NCBI GenBank assembly: GCA_015657535.1
Contig: JADHZB010000983.1
Span: forward strand, 29,617 to 93,616
Source: Nephromyces sp. MM_2019
Taxonomy: Eukaryota > Apicomplexa > Aconoidasida > Nephromycida
Length of the DNA: 64,000 nucleotides
Reading direction: 5' to 3'
The translations under genes and the position numbers were made by a program. Below are positions 1-11,381 of the stretch, piece after piece (the stretch's first letter is position 1; every line of letters starts with the position of its first letter). The notes under the pieces are model-generated. The model was not told the origin of the DNA. It searched no databases and was given only the letters and a program-made list of their open reading frames with translations.

Positions 1-8
1 GTATTCAC

Positions 9-1151
9 CTCATATATCCTTCCATCATATCTTCCAAGAACAGAGTTAAGAAAATCATCAGAGAAATTAAAGGCGTCGGTTATTGCGATCGCCTGAGGTC
101 TGATGCTTTTGAAGAGATTCTTTAAGGTGCTCATCAGTATATCATCATGATCAGGAGCCAAAACCTTCGTGGCAACAAACTCGCCTGCATATAGAGTGAG
201 CTGGTTGAAGATGATGAAGCTGGGGGAGAAAATTGATGAAAATGAGGTAGAAAACTGAAGAAGATGAAGCTGAGGGAGATGAGGGGGAAAAATGATGAAG
301 ATGACGATAATGACGATGATAAAGATGAAGAAGCTGATGAAGACCATAAAGATGATGATTACCACGAACAAGATGACGATGAAGACAAGCATAACAAAAA
401 CGAATAGGTACTCACACACACAGCCCCCCAACAAACATCTCCAAACTTCATCAAAAACCCCCCTTTACTAACCAAATGACTCATGCATCCAGTATATTGC
501 GTAAATATCACACAAATCTTTCATAATTTTATAGGCTGCAGCGTTTTCCTTTTGGACTTGTCGAAGGCGATCGTGGAATGCCTTTAAAACACATGCATGT
601 GAGTGAGCATGCGCCAGCCTCGTAAACTCCACCTTCACTGTATCCATTGATATCACCAAATTGTTATCGTTCTCACCCATGGCAGCCGCTAGCTTCATGA
701 AGGTCTTCTGGATCAGCACATTCGATCTGCACGAGGTTTACAAGGAATAAAGGGGGGGCATGTTTGCATGAAGATGTTAGCGAGTGGATGCAGAAAAAAC
801 ATCAAAAAAATCAACTTAAAGCACGTAATTTGTTGTGAAATGTGAAGAATCTGTGCCCGTGTGCTGGTGTGTGTGTGTGTCTGGTATGTTTCATGCGTGT
901 GTGTAAGAAAAAAAACGCTAGAAAATTGCAGCCCAGGAAGCCGTAAGTAAAGAAGAAGCTGCATGTGTGTAAAATATGTGGAAGATATGCTACAATCAGA
1001 TGGTGAAAATATCAATTTTTATGCGCAGAAGCAGCAGCAGCAAGCATTAGAAAACACTAGGAATATCAAAAGATATCTAAGCAGCTCACCAGAGTGGTGT
1101 TTTGGCGGAGACAAAAGACTATCATATATAGCATAGATACTTCAAAACAGG

Positions 1152-1207
<56 letters not shown>

Positions 1208-4200
1208 AGAGAGAGAGAGAGGCCCACACATTTACATGCGAGAAAGAGGGAGTCCCACGAGAGAGAGAGACCCACACACATAAGAGAAACAAAGAGGCTC
1301 ACAAGAGAGGGGCGCCCACACACACAGGTCCCTAACAATCAGCTTCTTTGAGATACAAACCACTACTGGAATCTACACTAAGTAACCCACAAAATCAGCC
1401 TAATATATCCATTCTAAAACCAAGAAACTCACTCACTCTACCGTACACAATCATTCATCGGATACAAGCAAAACTACACGCAGAGTACACCAAAAAACAA
1501 GCCATTAAAAGAAAAAACCCACATACAACCCTCAAATACACACACACACACACACACACATGATTAGTGCACTCTAAAATCCTCATTTTTAAACCTTTTA
1601 TATACAAAAAACACACACCCACATCCTCCTAACCTTTGTTGGAATGCTTTCAGCTGGAACTCTGGGTTATTTAGATCAATTGCATCGTCTTCTGGAGCTT
1701 TCAATTCAACGCTGGGATCGAACTCATAGACGTATCGAGTGCTACTCTTCTCTAAATCATACGGTGTAACACCATTTTCTCTTAATTGAACAGCCTTCAT
1801 TAGACTTCTTCCTGCTTGAATCGACAAGACTACAAAATCTCCCTGACAGTGGTGGAAAATACATCAAAATAAAGATGAGAAGAATCTTTCAAAGCGTTTG
1901 AAACTAAAGGAAAAAAACGTCAAAAACGAGAGAAATTCCGTATGAAGACGTAGCTCATACATGAAATATATACATTTAATCAAATATACACAGAAGACTT
2001 GAAAAAACACACTTTAAATCAACTTAGAGAAGGAATATATACAGCAGAACCACACTAAAAAGCAATCTTCAATTTTGCAGGGCAAACTTGAGGCTTTCAT
2101 CTTTAAAGTCAAAACGCTTTAATTTGTATGAACTACCGTTAATTGTGTGTGTGTGGGCGTAATCTGGACATCACTACGTGGGAATATGTCTCAAAATGTG
2201 TGTGTTCTGAACTCTGCTGTGGGTTTCCATGTGTGTGTTAGACCCTGCTGTGTGTGTGTGTGTGTGTGAGTTATGAACTCTGCTGTGGGTTTGTATGTGT
2301 GTATTCTGGACTCTGCTGTAGATTTGTATGTGTGTATGTGTGTGTGTGTGTGTGTGTGTGTACTCTGAATCCCACTGTGCGTTCATGCTGTTGATCTATA
2401 CCCAAATGTGTACGTGATAGCCATCCGAACATAGCACCCCCCTTCACACACACGTACCTCATAAGTAATTTGTGGCAGATAGTTGGCAAGATGAATAGGC
2501 AAGCCAGCAGACAGCAGATAACCGTGGCCACCACATATCCTCCTGCAACACTCAATTCCCTCAACTACTACCATCGTGATTGAAGCCTTAAGAGAGCTAG
2601 TGATAGCGTGAACTTCCTCCAAACGCTTGATATTGCCTTCAGCGGCTTCCCTCTGGATGGGGGAGGAGGTAGTGTGTGTGCGTCAGTATAGAGGGGGGGT
2701 GGGTAGAGAGGGAAAAGTAGAGAAATAAAGCGAAATGAGAGATAAAAGGGGGCACGGGGATCGCAAAAGCTATCAACCAGTGAAGAGAGGGGGGTGCACT
2801 GCACTGACATTTCCTTCGTTATGAAAAAGAAAGGCTAAAATTCTATACTAAAATATTTGCTCTGGTGTGTGTGTGTGTGTGTGTGGCGGTTTTTTTCGCT
2901 AAAAGCTGTAACAACAATGTGAAAGCGAATAGCATCTATACACTGCACTTACATATGAATGCTGCCCTACAGATGAAAGGAGGGAGAAAGAGATGATGAG
3001 AATTTGCATTGAGTTCTTCAAAAAGATACGCCACTCTCTATCAAAACTTCGCATCCACACACACGAAAGTTAGCTAAAGCACCTAGTAATGCCCTTGAAT
3101 ATTATGAAACCCAACTACTTATAGGCACACACACATTTCGGTCCACACACACACAGACAAAACCCCGCTCTTACTTGAAATTGCTCATACTTTCTGTGAA
3201 CCATATGGCCAGCAAACATGAAGCCAATAGTTGATGCCAGCAGAGGAAATAAAAGATATTGCTGTGAAGTGTAGTCCAATATCTGCACTTCCTGGGGTCT
3301 CTGTGTGAAAGAATGAGAAAGAAGCAGTAATCCATCACTTCAGGGAAGCTGCAGCTTCTACTCTTAAACTAGCTATACAATACGAGGTGAAGATACTGGG
3401 GGGAACACACACGGTGGATGTTTGTTCTGGTTAGGAGATGCTATTGTGTCGTCATTCTGGGGTAAGCTGAAGAATCCAAAGCATAGAGCCTGTGCTGTGC
3501 TTTTTGCAGCGAATTTTTTGAAAAAATCAAGAGAGATCGGCATATACTGGTAGAAGGCTTGAAAAAATAGGTGAAGAGGATGGCACACACACAAGTACAC
3601 AATCAGGCAAATATGATGAATATTCCACAAAAGATGATCAAATTTCTCCACACACTCTTTGAAGATAGGATGATCAAGAAATTCTCAGCTGAGAACGACA
3701 AACATTCAATCTGAGCATCTCAAAATCCAGATTAACACACAATACCAACGTCTTCACGCTCTTTCTCTGCAGTCAAAGAGTTATTGGAGAAGTTGTGTGT
3801 AGCAAATAGCCTATAGGAGGAGGTATTATCCTTCTTCAGACTTATCAATTACCACACGATTGATATATAGGAAATCGAAAGAGCTACTGAAATCGATCAA
3901 GAAGATGCTGAATAAGTCACAAAAGGCTTGTAAACACGCACAAACACATTAAAAGTACTAAACGCAGAAGACGCGAGAAGACAACACGAAAATAGCTATA
4001 GCTATCCCAGCACACATAAATATACAAATCCCAACACTCACACACACACGCACACAAAAATCCCAAGATACCTATATATATCCTTACATTAGTGATAACA
4101 GTGCCTGCTGGCTGAGTAGCTATACTCATAGAGAACTGCCTCCTCACAGCGGAGTATCGAGTAGCTATAACAACAGCTCGAGCTAAGTGCATGCTGCCTG

Positions 4201-7200
4201 CAGCAATGATTGCCTGCCTAGTGAAAGTCATAGTGCCGTATATGAGCTTGAGATTGCCACGCACACTGTAGTTTCCCTGCTTATCTACGCTGTAGAATCT
4301 GATAAGAGTGAAGAAGAAAAAGAAAGGAATCTTGTGTTGGGCGGGGTTAATGTGTAGGAAAGTTGAACACACACACGTTTAGAGGAGTTGATACAGTAAG
4401 GAGGAGGGTTTTTAGAAAGGAATGTTGAAAGATTCTGAAAGTGTTGAATAAAGCTGAAGCACACACATCTTTTAAGCAAGCTCAAGCACACATATCTAAA
4501 ATCAACAATCTACGATAACACACACAGAGGCAAAGACTAACTTAAAGCCTTCAAAACATGCAAAACGCGACATTCACACACGATAAAACACTAGTATCTT
4601 TGCTAGGCAGTATATCAAGCAACTTGATGAGCTGATAACACCCTTTGAGTAGCTAGAGATTGGAATCTACACACACAGGAAAATTCCAAGCATAAAACCT
4701 CCATTTTCCACCCTACACACCTCATTAGCAGACTAGTTCTACACACCCTGCAGACACACTTCATTAATCGGCTGTTTCAACACACCCACACACACAGACC
4801 TCATTAGTAGGCTTGTTCTAGGTATTCTAGCTCCTTTCAGCTGCATACCGCCATTATCCATCCCATTATATCCGAGCTTCTGCCCGATATGCATCAACAT
4901 AATGCCTGGGAGGGTTTTGTGATTTTCTAGGTCTCGAACCTGCAGCATGAAGGGATGCACACCGTAGTCGTTACCCCTAAAAAACAACACATAAAAAGTA
5001 TTTCAGAAAGATGAGATGGGCGTATGTGTGTGACGGGGAGAATCCAACCTAGAGTGCTATGAGTAGATGAAAGCAGAAGAATTTTGATCTTTTAAAACGC
5101 CTTCTGCAGTGAGAAATCACTTCAATACGCACACATATGGTAATAGAGGAAACTGCAGAATTGTTTGCAGTTTGGAAAAACTCGCTCCTGCGTGTGTGTA
5201 AAAAATGAGGTAATCTTTGATTGTATTTAACTCTGTAAATATATTTAATATTGTGTGTGTGTGAATGCACCCATTTTGAGTATAATAAGCCTGAGATTCT
5301 AGCTGAAAACAGCAAAAAAAACGTATTCATACTATATGTGTATGTATTATATGCCTATCATGACTAAACTAAGCCTTAGATTCCAAGTAAAGAGTACAAT
5401 CAGCAGGGACAACAGTGCATTCCAGTTATGTTCACATCTTAACTTTTCACACACACATAAAATGTAACACACTAATCAGGAATCATCATAAAAGCCAATA
5501 AATCTCACTAAACTAACAAGATTATACACTCTTTTTCGCTGCACACATGACTTGCACATGCAACACACACTCTGGCAACGTACTTGATCCTCAGTCTAGC
5601 CATAAGAATGCAGTGTGTGCAGGATTTTCCCAGTCCACCCGGCCACCATTTGGTAGACTCTAGGGTAGGAGTATTAAGAACCCATTCATCAGTTTGTAGA
5701 TCTAAGTCAGCAGTAGTCTCTAGACCAGCGACGTTGCTACCATGCCCTAATTCAGTCTGAGAATATGTGCCGATAATCCTAAAATCCTTCGCTAAAGGCA
5801 GCCATTTCTGCCTCTGATCATCACCCGCCAAAGCCTGAGAGAGCAGAGGAAAAATAAGAGGAAAAAAGCAGGTGTACCTATACTCAGTAGTAGGCATAAT
5901 ATGCAGTGTTAGTTCACAGAAGGATAGTAGAAGGATCTGATGAAATCTGTTGAAATTGGGGGGAGATTCATAGTCACACCCCCGGATGTATATACACCAA
6001 ACAAAAGCATGCTGCTAAAAGAAAAGTGGTAGAAACAGAAGAGAGATTTGAGAGAGAAGAGGCTAAAAAAGCTTAATTCAGCGAAAACTCGTTAGTATGA
6101 GAAAAATTGGAAAACAAGCATCTATGCTTAAAAATAAGCACACTTACATGCAGACGCACACAGATACAAGCGCAAAGATGCACACATAATCATACACACA
6201 CATGCAAACGCAAAATTGCACACTCGCATACACACGCAAAGATGCACACACACACAGACACACATGCTTGTCCTTAGATTATGAGCTAGTAGAATGCATC
6301 ACAAGCAAGTATCCTCTCAGCTCTACAGACATGTTCCGTTACAGTATAAAGCCTAAAGAAAGCAATCATTTTGCTCGTCTCCAGTGCTATACCAGCGTGT
6401 GTGCGAACTCGCAAATATTTAAAAGGGAAAAAAAGTATTCACAGCATGACAAAGAGTGCAAAACACTATATCAAAAGCACATATCTTCACAATTTTCACA
6501 ACAATAATTCTGTAAACACCACACACGCATCCAAAACATCTTCCAACCTCATGAAAACTACTAAGCGAAGAATAGGTGTAGATACAGCTGCTCCTATAAT
6601 CATAGAATCTCATCAAGCTTTAGAAAAACATATTTTACGTTTTTTTCGCAGTGCTACTTACCTCAATTGTGGGTACAAACATAACAAAGTGCAGATTCAG
6701 AAAGAAGTCATCTCCTTGAAAGATTTGCACACCGCGTAGAATTTCAGGTTTGTCAGCCCAACCATACTTCCTTATCAGCCTGTTTATATAAAAAAATCTT
6801 AAATAGCTGATGAGGAAGCAGATATCTATTTTAAAATCACACTGAATTCTACAAAATCATCAAAGCAAGAAGCAATAAACCCTTCCATGCATCACAAGGA
6901 AGAGGTAAGCAAGTTATCACACACAAATTACATTCAGCGGCTTTTTTTGCTGTGAAGTGTGCGAGTTTTTGTGGGTCCTGCCTTGTTAAACAGTATGAAG
7001 AGGGAAATTTTAATCAAGAAAAACCATTTTCAATAAGACACCATAGAGATCTAGTTTATTGCAGACAAAGCTTTAGATAATGGCAGAAACTCTGAAAAGC
7101 TGTGTGTAAAGAGTCATTCTATAATATGCTCTCTCAAATCAGAAAGAAGGCAATCCACAAGCAATCATCGCAAAAAATGCTGCATATTTCGCAGCTTAAA

Positions 7201-8023
7201 ATGCCTTTACCAACACTAAAGCCTTCCGATGTAGCGAGTTTCATCGCCAGCAACAGATTAGAGAGTTAAAACCAACACACACAAAATAGTAGAAGGAACA
7301 ATTTCATACCATAGTGTCAGTGTCAATCCATAATCAAAAAATCTATAAAAAAATTCACAGTATGAAAAAAATGAAGCAAACTACAGCGAAAAAGAAGAGG
7401 AGCCCACCAAATATTTCCTTAAAATGAAAAACATTGACATCTCCAACATTTAGACGTGGGCAACACATGACCTTTCCGAAAAGGAAAACTCTATACTAAA
7501 GCACCAGAAAAAGGAAACACTAATCTTAAAAGCTACTGATAAACATTTTCTACAACGCACGCACGATATACATTAAGAAAACCGGAGGAGGCCGGCGGAA
7601 AAGTTCTCAGCGTAAGACGAATTGTTGCATGTACAATGAAGATTCACTAGATTAATTTTTTTCCATTTTTTCAGCTATTATATTTCATTACTGGATTCAA
7701 TAAAAAATTATCAATAGGTAGTCGCAGAGTTACTTCTCAATATACCATAGAAGAATAAACGAGCTCTATCCTTCATACTGCCATTCGCATCAAGCTTAAT
7801 ATACTCACCGAACCAGCCTCTCTGCACGCTCACATGCTCTGAGGTACCTCTGCTGATTGTTCATTACCCACACATCTTGAGTGTCGACCAATGGATCATC
7901 TAGAAGAGGCTTTAATTGTTCGAAAACTTTCATTAATTTGGGGCCATAGAGCAGCGGTGTGAGAACATTACTGCTGACTGCAGCTTTGCGCCTCTCAGCA
8001 AGTAAATCAGAGTTTACCTTCAT
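9..8023 (-). CDS. ACOX: Peroxisomal acyl-CoA oxidase (ACOX), 10 exons visible, 3' end outside window
   Basis: FAD enzyme that oxidises acyl-CoA to trans-2-enoyl-CoA and makes H2O2, the first step of peroxisomal beta-oxidation. Exons on minus: 8023-7809, 6779-6662, 5834-5584, 4976-4800, 4298-4088, 3300-3175, 2652-2458, 1842-1634, 726-473, 184-9. All junctions are GT-AG and keep phase, giving 644 codons; human ACOX1 has 660, so only a short C-terminus, where a peroxisomal targeting tail would sit, is missing. The joined protein follows ACOX1 throughout: GTYSQTELGHG (residues 133-143, flavin/substrate region), WWPGGLGK (174-181), CGGHGY (406-411) and TYEG, whose Glu431 aligns with the catalytic base. 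The C-terminal exon holds SVLGRYDG, as in ACOX1. The start is the first ATG of the first exon, with context AAAATG, and the N-terminus matches the family from there. Several exons overlap only weakly with open frames because introns follow immediately. The identification is firm; exact substrate chain length cannot be told. Confidence 0.95.
200..400. repeat. Imperfect GATGAA-type purine-rich repeat in last visible ACOX intron
   Basis: The plus strand between two ACOX exons is dominated by imperfect copies of GATGAAG, GATGACGAT and related purine-rich units. It lies wholly in the intron between the exons ending at 473 and starting at 184, so it is transcribed as a pyrimidine-rich tract ahead of the acceptor at 185-187. 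That could simply serve as an unusually long polypyrimidine tract. Confidence 0.7.
1153..1222. repeat. (AC)n microsatellite followed by (GA)n
   Basis: An uninterrupted AC dinucleotide run of about 50 bases is followed by GAGAGA runs, inside the ACOX intron between exons 1842-1634 and 726-473. Open frames here translate into histidine/threonine repeats and are artefacts. Confidence 0.95.
2190..2362. repeat. Degenerate tandem repeat with CTCTGCTGTGGGTTT core and GT runs
   Basis: About four imperfect copies of a unit containing CTCTGCTGT(G/A)G(G/A)TTT followed by (G)TATGTGTGT lie in the ACOX intron downstream of the exon ending at 2458. The tract ends with a pure TG run at about 2337-2361. It is a minisatellite that probably grew from a microsatellite. 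Confidence 0.75.
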
Positions 8024-10682
8024 TTTATGGCTTGTTGCGACAACTTCCCAAGCTCTCGTGTTCGCCTTTTGAAGTAGTTGTAGTCCCTTAATAAATTTCC
8101 GCGAATATGACTTTGTGAATCTGACACGAAATTCTCATAGGTTTTCCAGTTACACCTGTTGGAGAGACAAATATGCACCTTTTCGTATACCTATACGCAC
8201 CTTTTATATCTAAATCAACCTTGTATATCTGCATGCACCTCATATATCCGAATAACCAAGTGTAACGGCTTCATAGCTCAGACAAAAGGGAAGTATGCAT
8301 ACATGTATACACACCGAACACCTTTATTCGTTGAGCAAACACTGAGCACTAGGTTGTATCAGGTGCAACTAGCAGAATATGATCCTTGAACTTTTAACGG
8401 AAAATTTACTCTGATGCAAGAGAAATTAAGGTGGTACAGCCTACCGTTGAAATCCTGTAAGAGTTGTTTACACGTATATATATATGCATAAAGTCTCTCT
8501 ATTTACATGACCTTGGGTACCACTATGCATGGCGGTCAACCAATTAAATGACCAGTGCAGCTCCGCAGAAGTGCATCACCCGAGCTGGAATTTTGAGTTT
8601 GTTGTATGTTTACTAGAGCGGTGATACACAAGGAATTTCTTAGCAATTGCCCTGTGTGTGAGATGAAAAATATATGGTGAAGCAGACACATAAGTCCCTA
8701 CGATTACATAGGCTCTTCGTCATCTATAGCCCCTAGAGTTTTTGCTTTGCTTCATGATACCGAATAGGGTGTGGGGTACAGCAGATGATCTAGCAAAAAG
8801 GAATACACTGGAATGTTTAGGGGGTGGCGGTATCATGAAGCGTCTGAGAAGTTTTTCTAGAGGTGATTACGAGCGCACAATACCATTTATCTACCTCATA
8901 GTATCTTCATTAGATTTTAGTCTCAAAGAAATAGAGTTGTTGCTACGCTGCACAAAAGAGCCCCCACCGACCAGCTAGAAAGCTTCATGACCTCGGTTTA
9001 CAGGAGCTACCGAAGTATTATTGTAACTCTATTGGCATATAATAGGATACACTTTTTAGCAACAAGCTCTCAGCTGATCGCTCGTATGCTTTAGTCCATC
9101 CTTGGATAGTTTTAAAATATCCCAACTTTTAACGGCATTTAAAAGGGGCCTATATGCTTACGTGGTCACTAAAATCTAGGGCAGGTTACCTGAAATTTTC
9201 TCTTTTTCAAAATTGCTCCTAAACTGGAATGAGCAGGAAGCAGAATCGGGTTTCACTATATCAAATTAAGTACATATTGCACTTAATTTGAATAATTTTT
9301 GATCTGGTGATGAGTGGATGTTTTCCCTAGCTTTTAGCCCTCCCGCATACACTATGAGTATATGGGGCAGCGAACATGTGAAGGTCAAAATAATCTTTCG
9401 CTTAAATCCTTCTTTGCTTTGCTTATATATGCGCGTCTTATATGGTCGCCAGCTTTAGCTATCAATACAGCTTCACAATTCACAGAAACATTTAATTTAA
9501 ACGATTTGATTATAAGGCATGCCAGCATTGCTTAGCAAGCGCATGTCCTCACTGTGTACCTAGCTGCCCTGGTAATCAGGCGTGCTCACGCAGGACTTGT
9601 ATACGATGTATCTATCGCTATAATTACATGGAGACGGTCGTTTCTTTCTTGTAGAAAGAATGGTTCTTAGCATCTATGCTGTCTGCTTACCTCTTTCTAC
9701 GTATTACTATGCTTAAAAAAAAAGCTTCTTTCCAGGTAGTTTCCTGTGAAACTTTCGCACTGCTGTGATAGCTTAATTTTGCATAGCCATTAGTTCGGAG
9801 TCCAGCCGTTACGTGTCACTCTAGGCTTCATATATGTGAACGTAATACCCCTCAAATGCACAACAGCGAAATAATATATCAGTCATATGTTATACGATAT
9901 CGATTTAGGCAAACAGTACCAAACATAAGTGCAACTTTGGTTAGCCAAGGTCAAATTCGGATAATATCATGACTTTAGGGGGGCATACACGGACATGGCA
10001 TTACGTGCCAGAGGCAGAGGCGGAGTTCTAGGTCATATACCTCTTGGCGAGTATTGATACCAGTTAAATTTTCAGATGAAGCCTAGCACGCGGTTAACAT
10101 GATGCATATCCGTGGTCCGGCGCTGAGTAATAAAATTTGCTACGCTCCATCTAGTGTACCTTGCACAAGCTAAGCCATCGGGAAGCGCTCTGTAGGCACG
10201 TTCAGATGGCGAGTAATTAGCACAGCCAACATCTCCTGGCAATTGTACGGATGGGGAGAGCGCGGCGCGCTAAGCTAGCAGCGTGGGCTTGAGGGCTGCG
10301 CGCTGCCAAGGATGAAAAAGCGTTTAGCGAGTATCCGTCATTGCTGTGGTAGCTGCAGTCGCTGAATATAGCATGATGATGTCTGTGGGAACCAAAGGTT
10401 AGGCACCGCAAGCTTGTTCTATTTGAGACTGCGTGAGTGCAGCGAATTGAAGCAGGATTAAGTGGTGCGTACTTTTTACACATAGCTCTTAGAAGCAACA
10501 TGATCAAATTGAAACAGCATCCCTGTGAAGAATCCCACCTTATTCGCCCCACGCACGGGATCATACATCTGGAATGCTTGATGATACCGCGTGCGGAGAA
10601 CCATTGTAGTCCTTGCGGAATCTGTTTTTTCACTTGCAAACATTAGGTAATAATGAAATATTTCTTCCTTGCCAAAGCTTAC
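8024..10682. other. Interval upstream of acyl-CoA oxidase, no supported gene
   Basis: This stretch lies 5' of the ACOX start. It must hold the ACOX promoter, but I see no clear TATA box or other recognisable element. The segment from about 9950 to 10700 is visibly richer in G and C than the surroundings, which lengthens chance reading frames on both strands; none shows a family resemblance. Confidence 0.5.
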
Positions 10683-11162
10683 TTGGTAAGCGGCCGATGC
10701 GGATAGAGGCAAAAAAAATAACCAATCTTCCTGATTGCCACCGTATGGGGGGATATTTTAGATATTGCAGTTTAAGGCGGTAGTAATACACGGGATAGCT
10801 TAATCACATTCAGGAATGATGGGTGACAACCGCGATTTGGGTATGCTCTGCGGTTTTGAACCGTTCCACGCAGTATGCGCACACCCTACAACGTAATCAT
10901 TAGCTCTATTATCTTAGACTACACAGGGTAATTTCGTGATATAAAGTTGAAACTTACTATTTCAATGACTTTTCTTAGTTCAAGTGGGTAACAATGAAAA
11001 AATAGACTTCCTTGCTTTCCAAAACGACTCAGTGAATGCTAGCTGCCGTAGCGATGTTACCTCTTCAGAATTATTATTGACCTCCCGCGACTGCACATTG
11101 CCATAACTGTGGGGGTCGTACCGCGCTAAGCGGGGCATCGCAACGGGGCGAAATGAAGGCAT
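10683..11162 (-). CDS. Weak candidate gene, two putative exons, unknown
   Basis: Two minus-strand pieces could be spliced in phase. The first starts with ATG at 11162 (MPSFRPVAMPRLARYD) and ends at 11061 before a GTAACA donor; the second spans 10730-10683 between CAG and a strong GTAAGC donor and reads EDWLFFLPLSASAAYQ. Both end in phase 0. Further exons to the left are not clear, and local GC richness makes chance frames likely. No family is recognised. It would be divergent from the coiled-coil gene at 11382. Treat as a lead only. Confidence 0.22.
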
Positions 11163-11381
11163 CCTTTTGTTATTTTCGCTAAAGGACCGATTTTAGCTAC
11201 TCGTATCATCTCTGTAGTTTTCTAAGGTTCAGACGTTCAAGAAGGGGAGGAAAGATTATTTGCAGGAATTTGCAGTATTCTTAGGTTGGCTATAATGGGA
11301 AAGAAAATTTTATTTTGGTGTACAGTAGTATCCGCTGGAAACTAAGAGAAGCATTTGAGCTTGCTTGCATCTGCATTTCAG

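Noticed and set aside
1066..1563. Open frames made of Cys/Val or His/Thr strings
   Set aside because: They are translations of AC/GT microsatellites inside ACOX introns.
10217..10639. 140-codon minus frame
   Set aside because: Located in a GC-rich block where overlapping frames are open on both strands; no family resemblance and Cys/His/Arg-rich composition unlike the confident genes.
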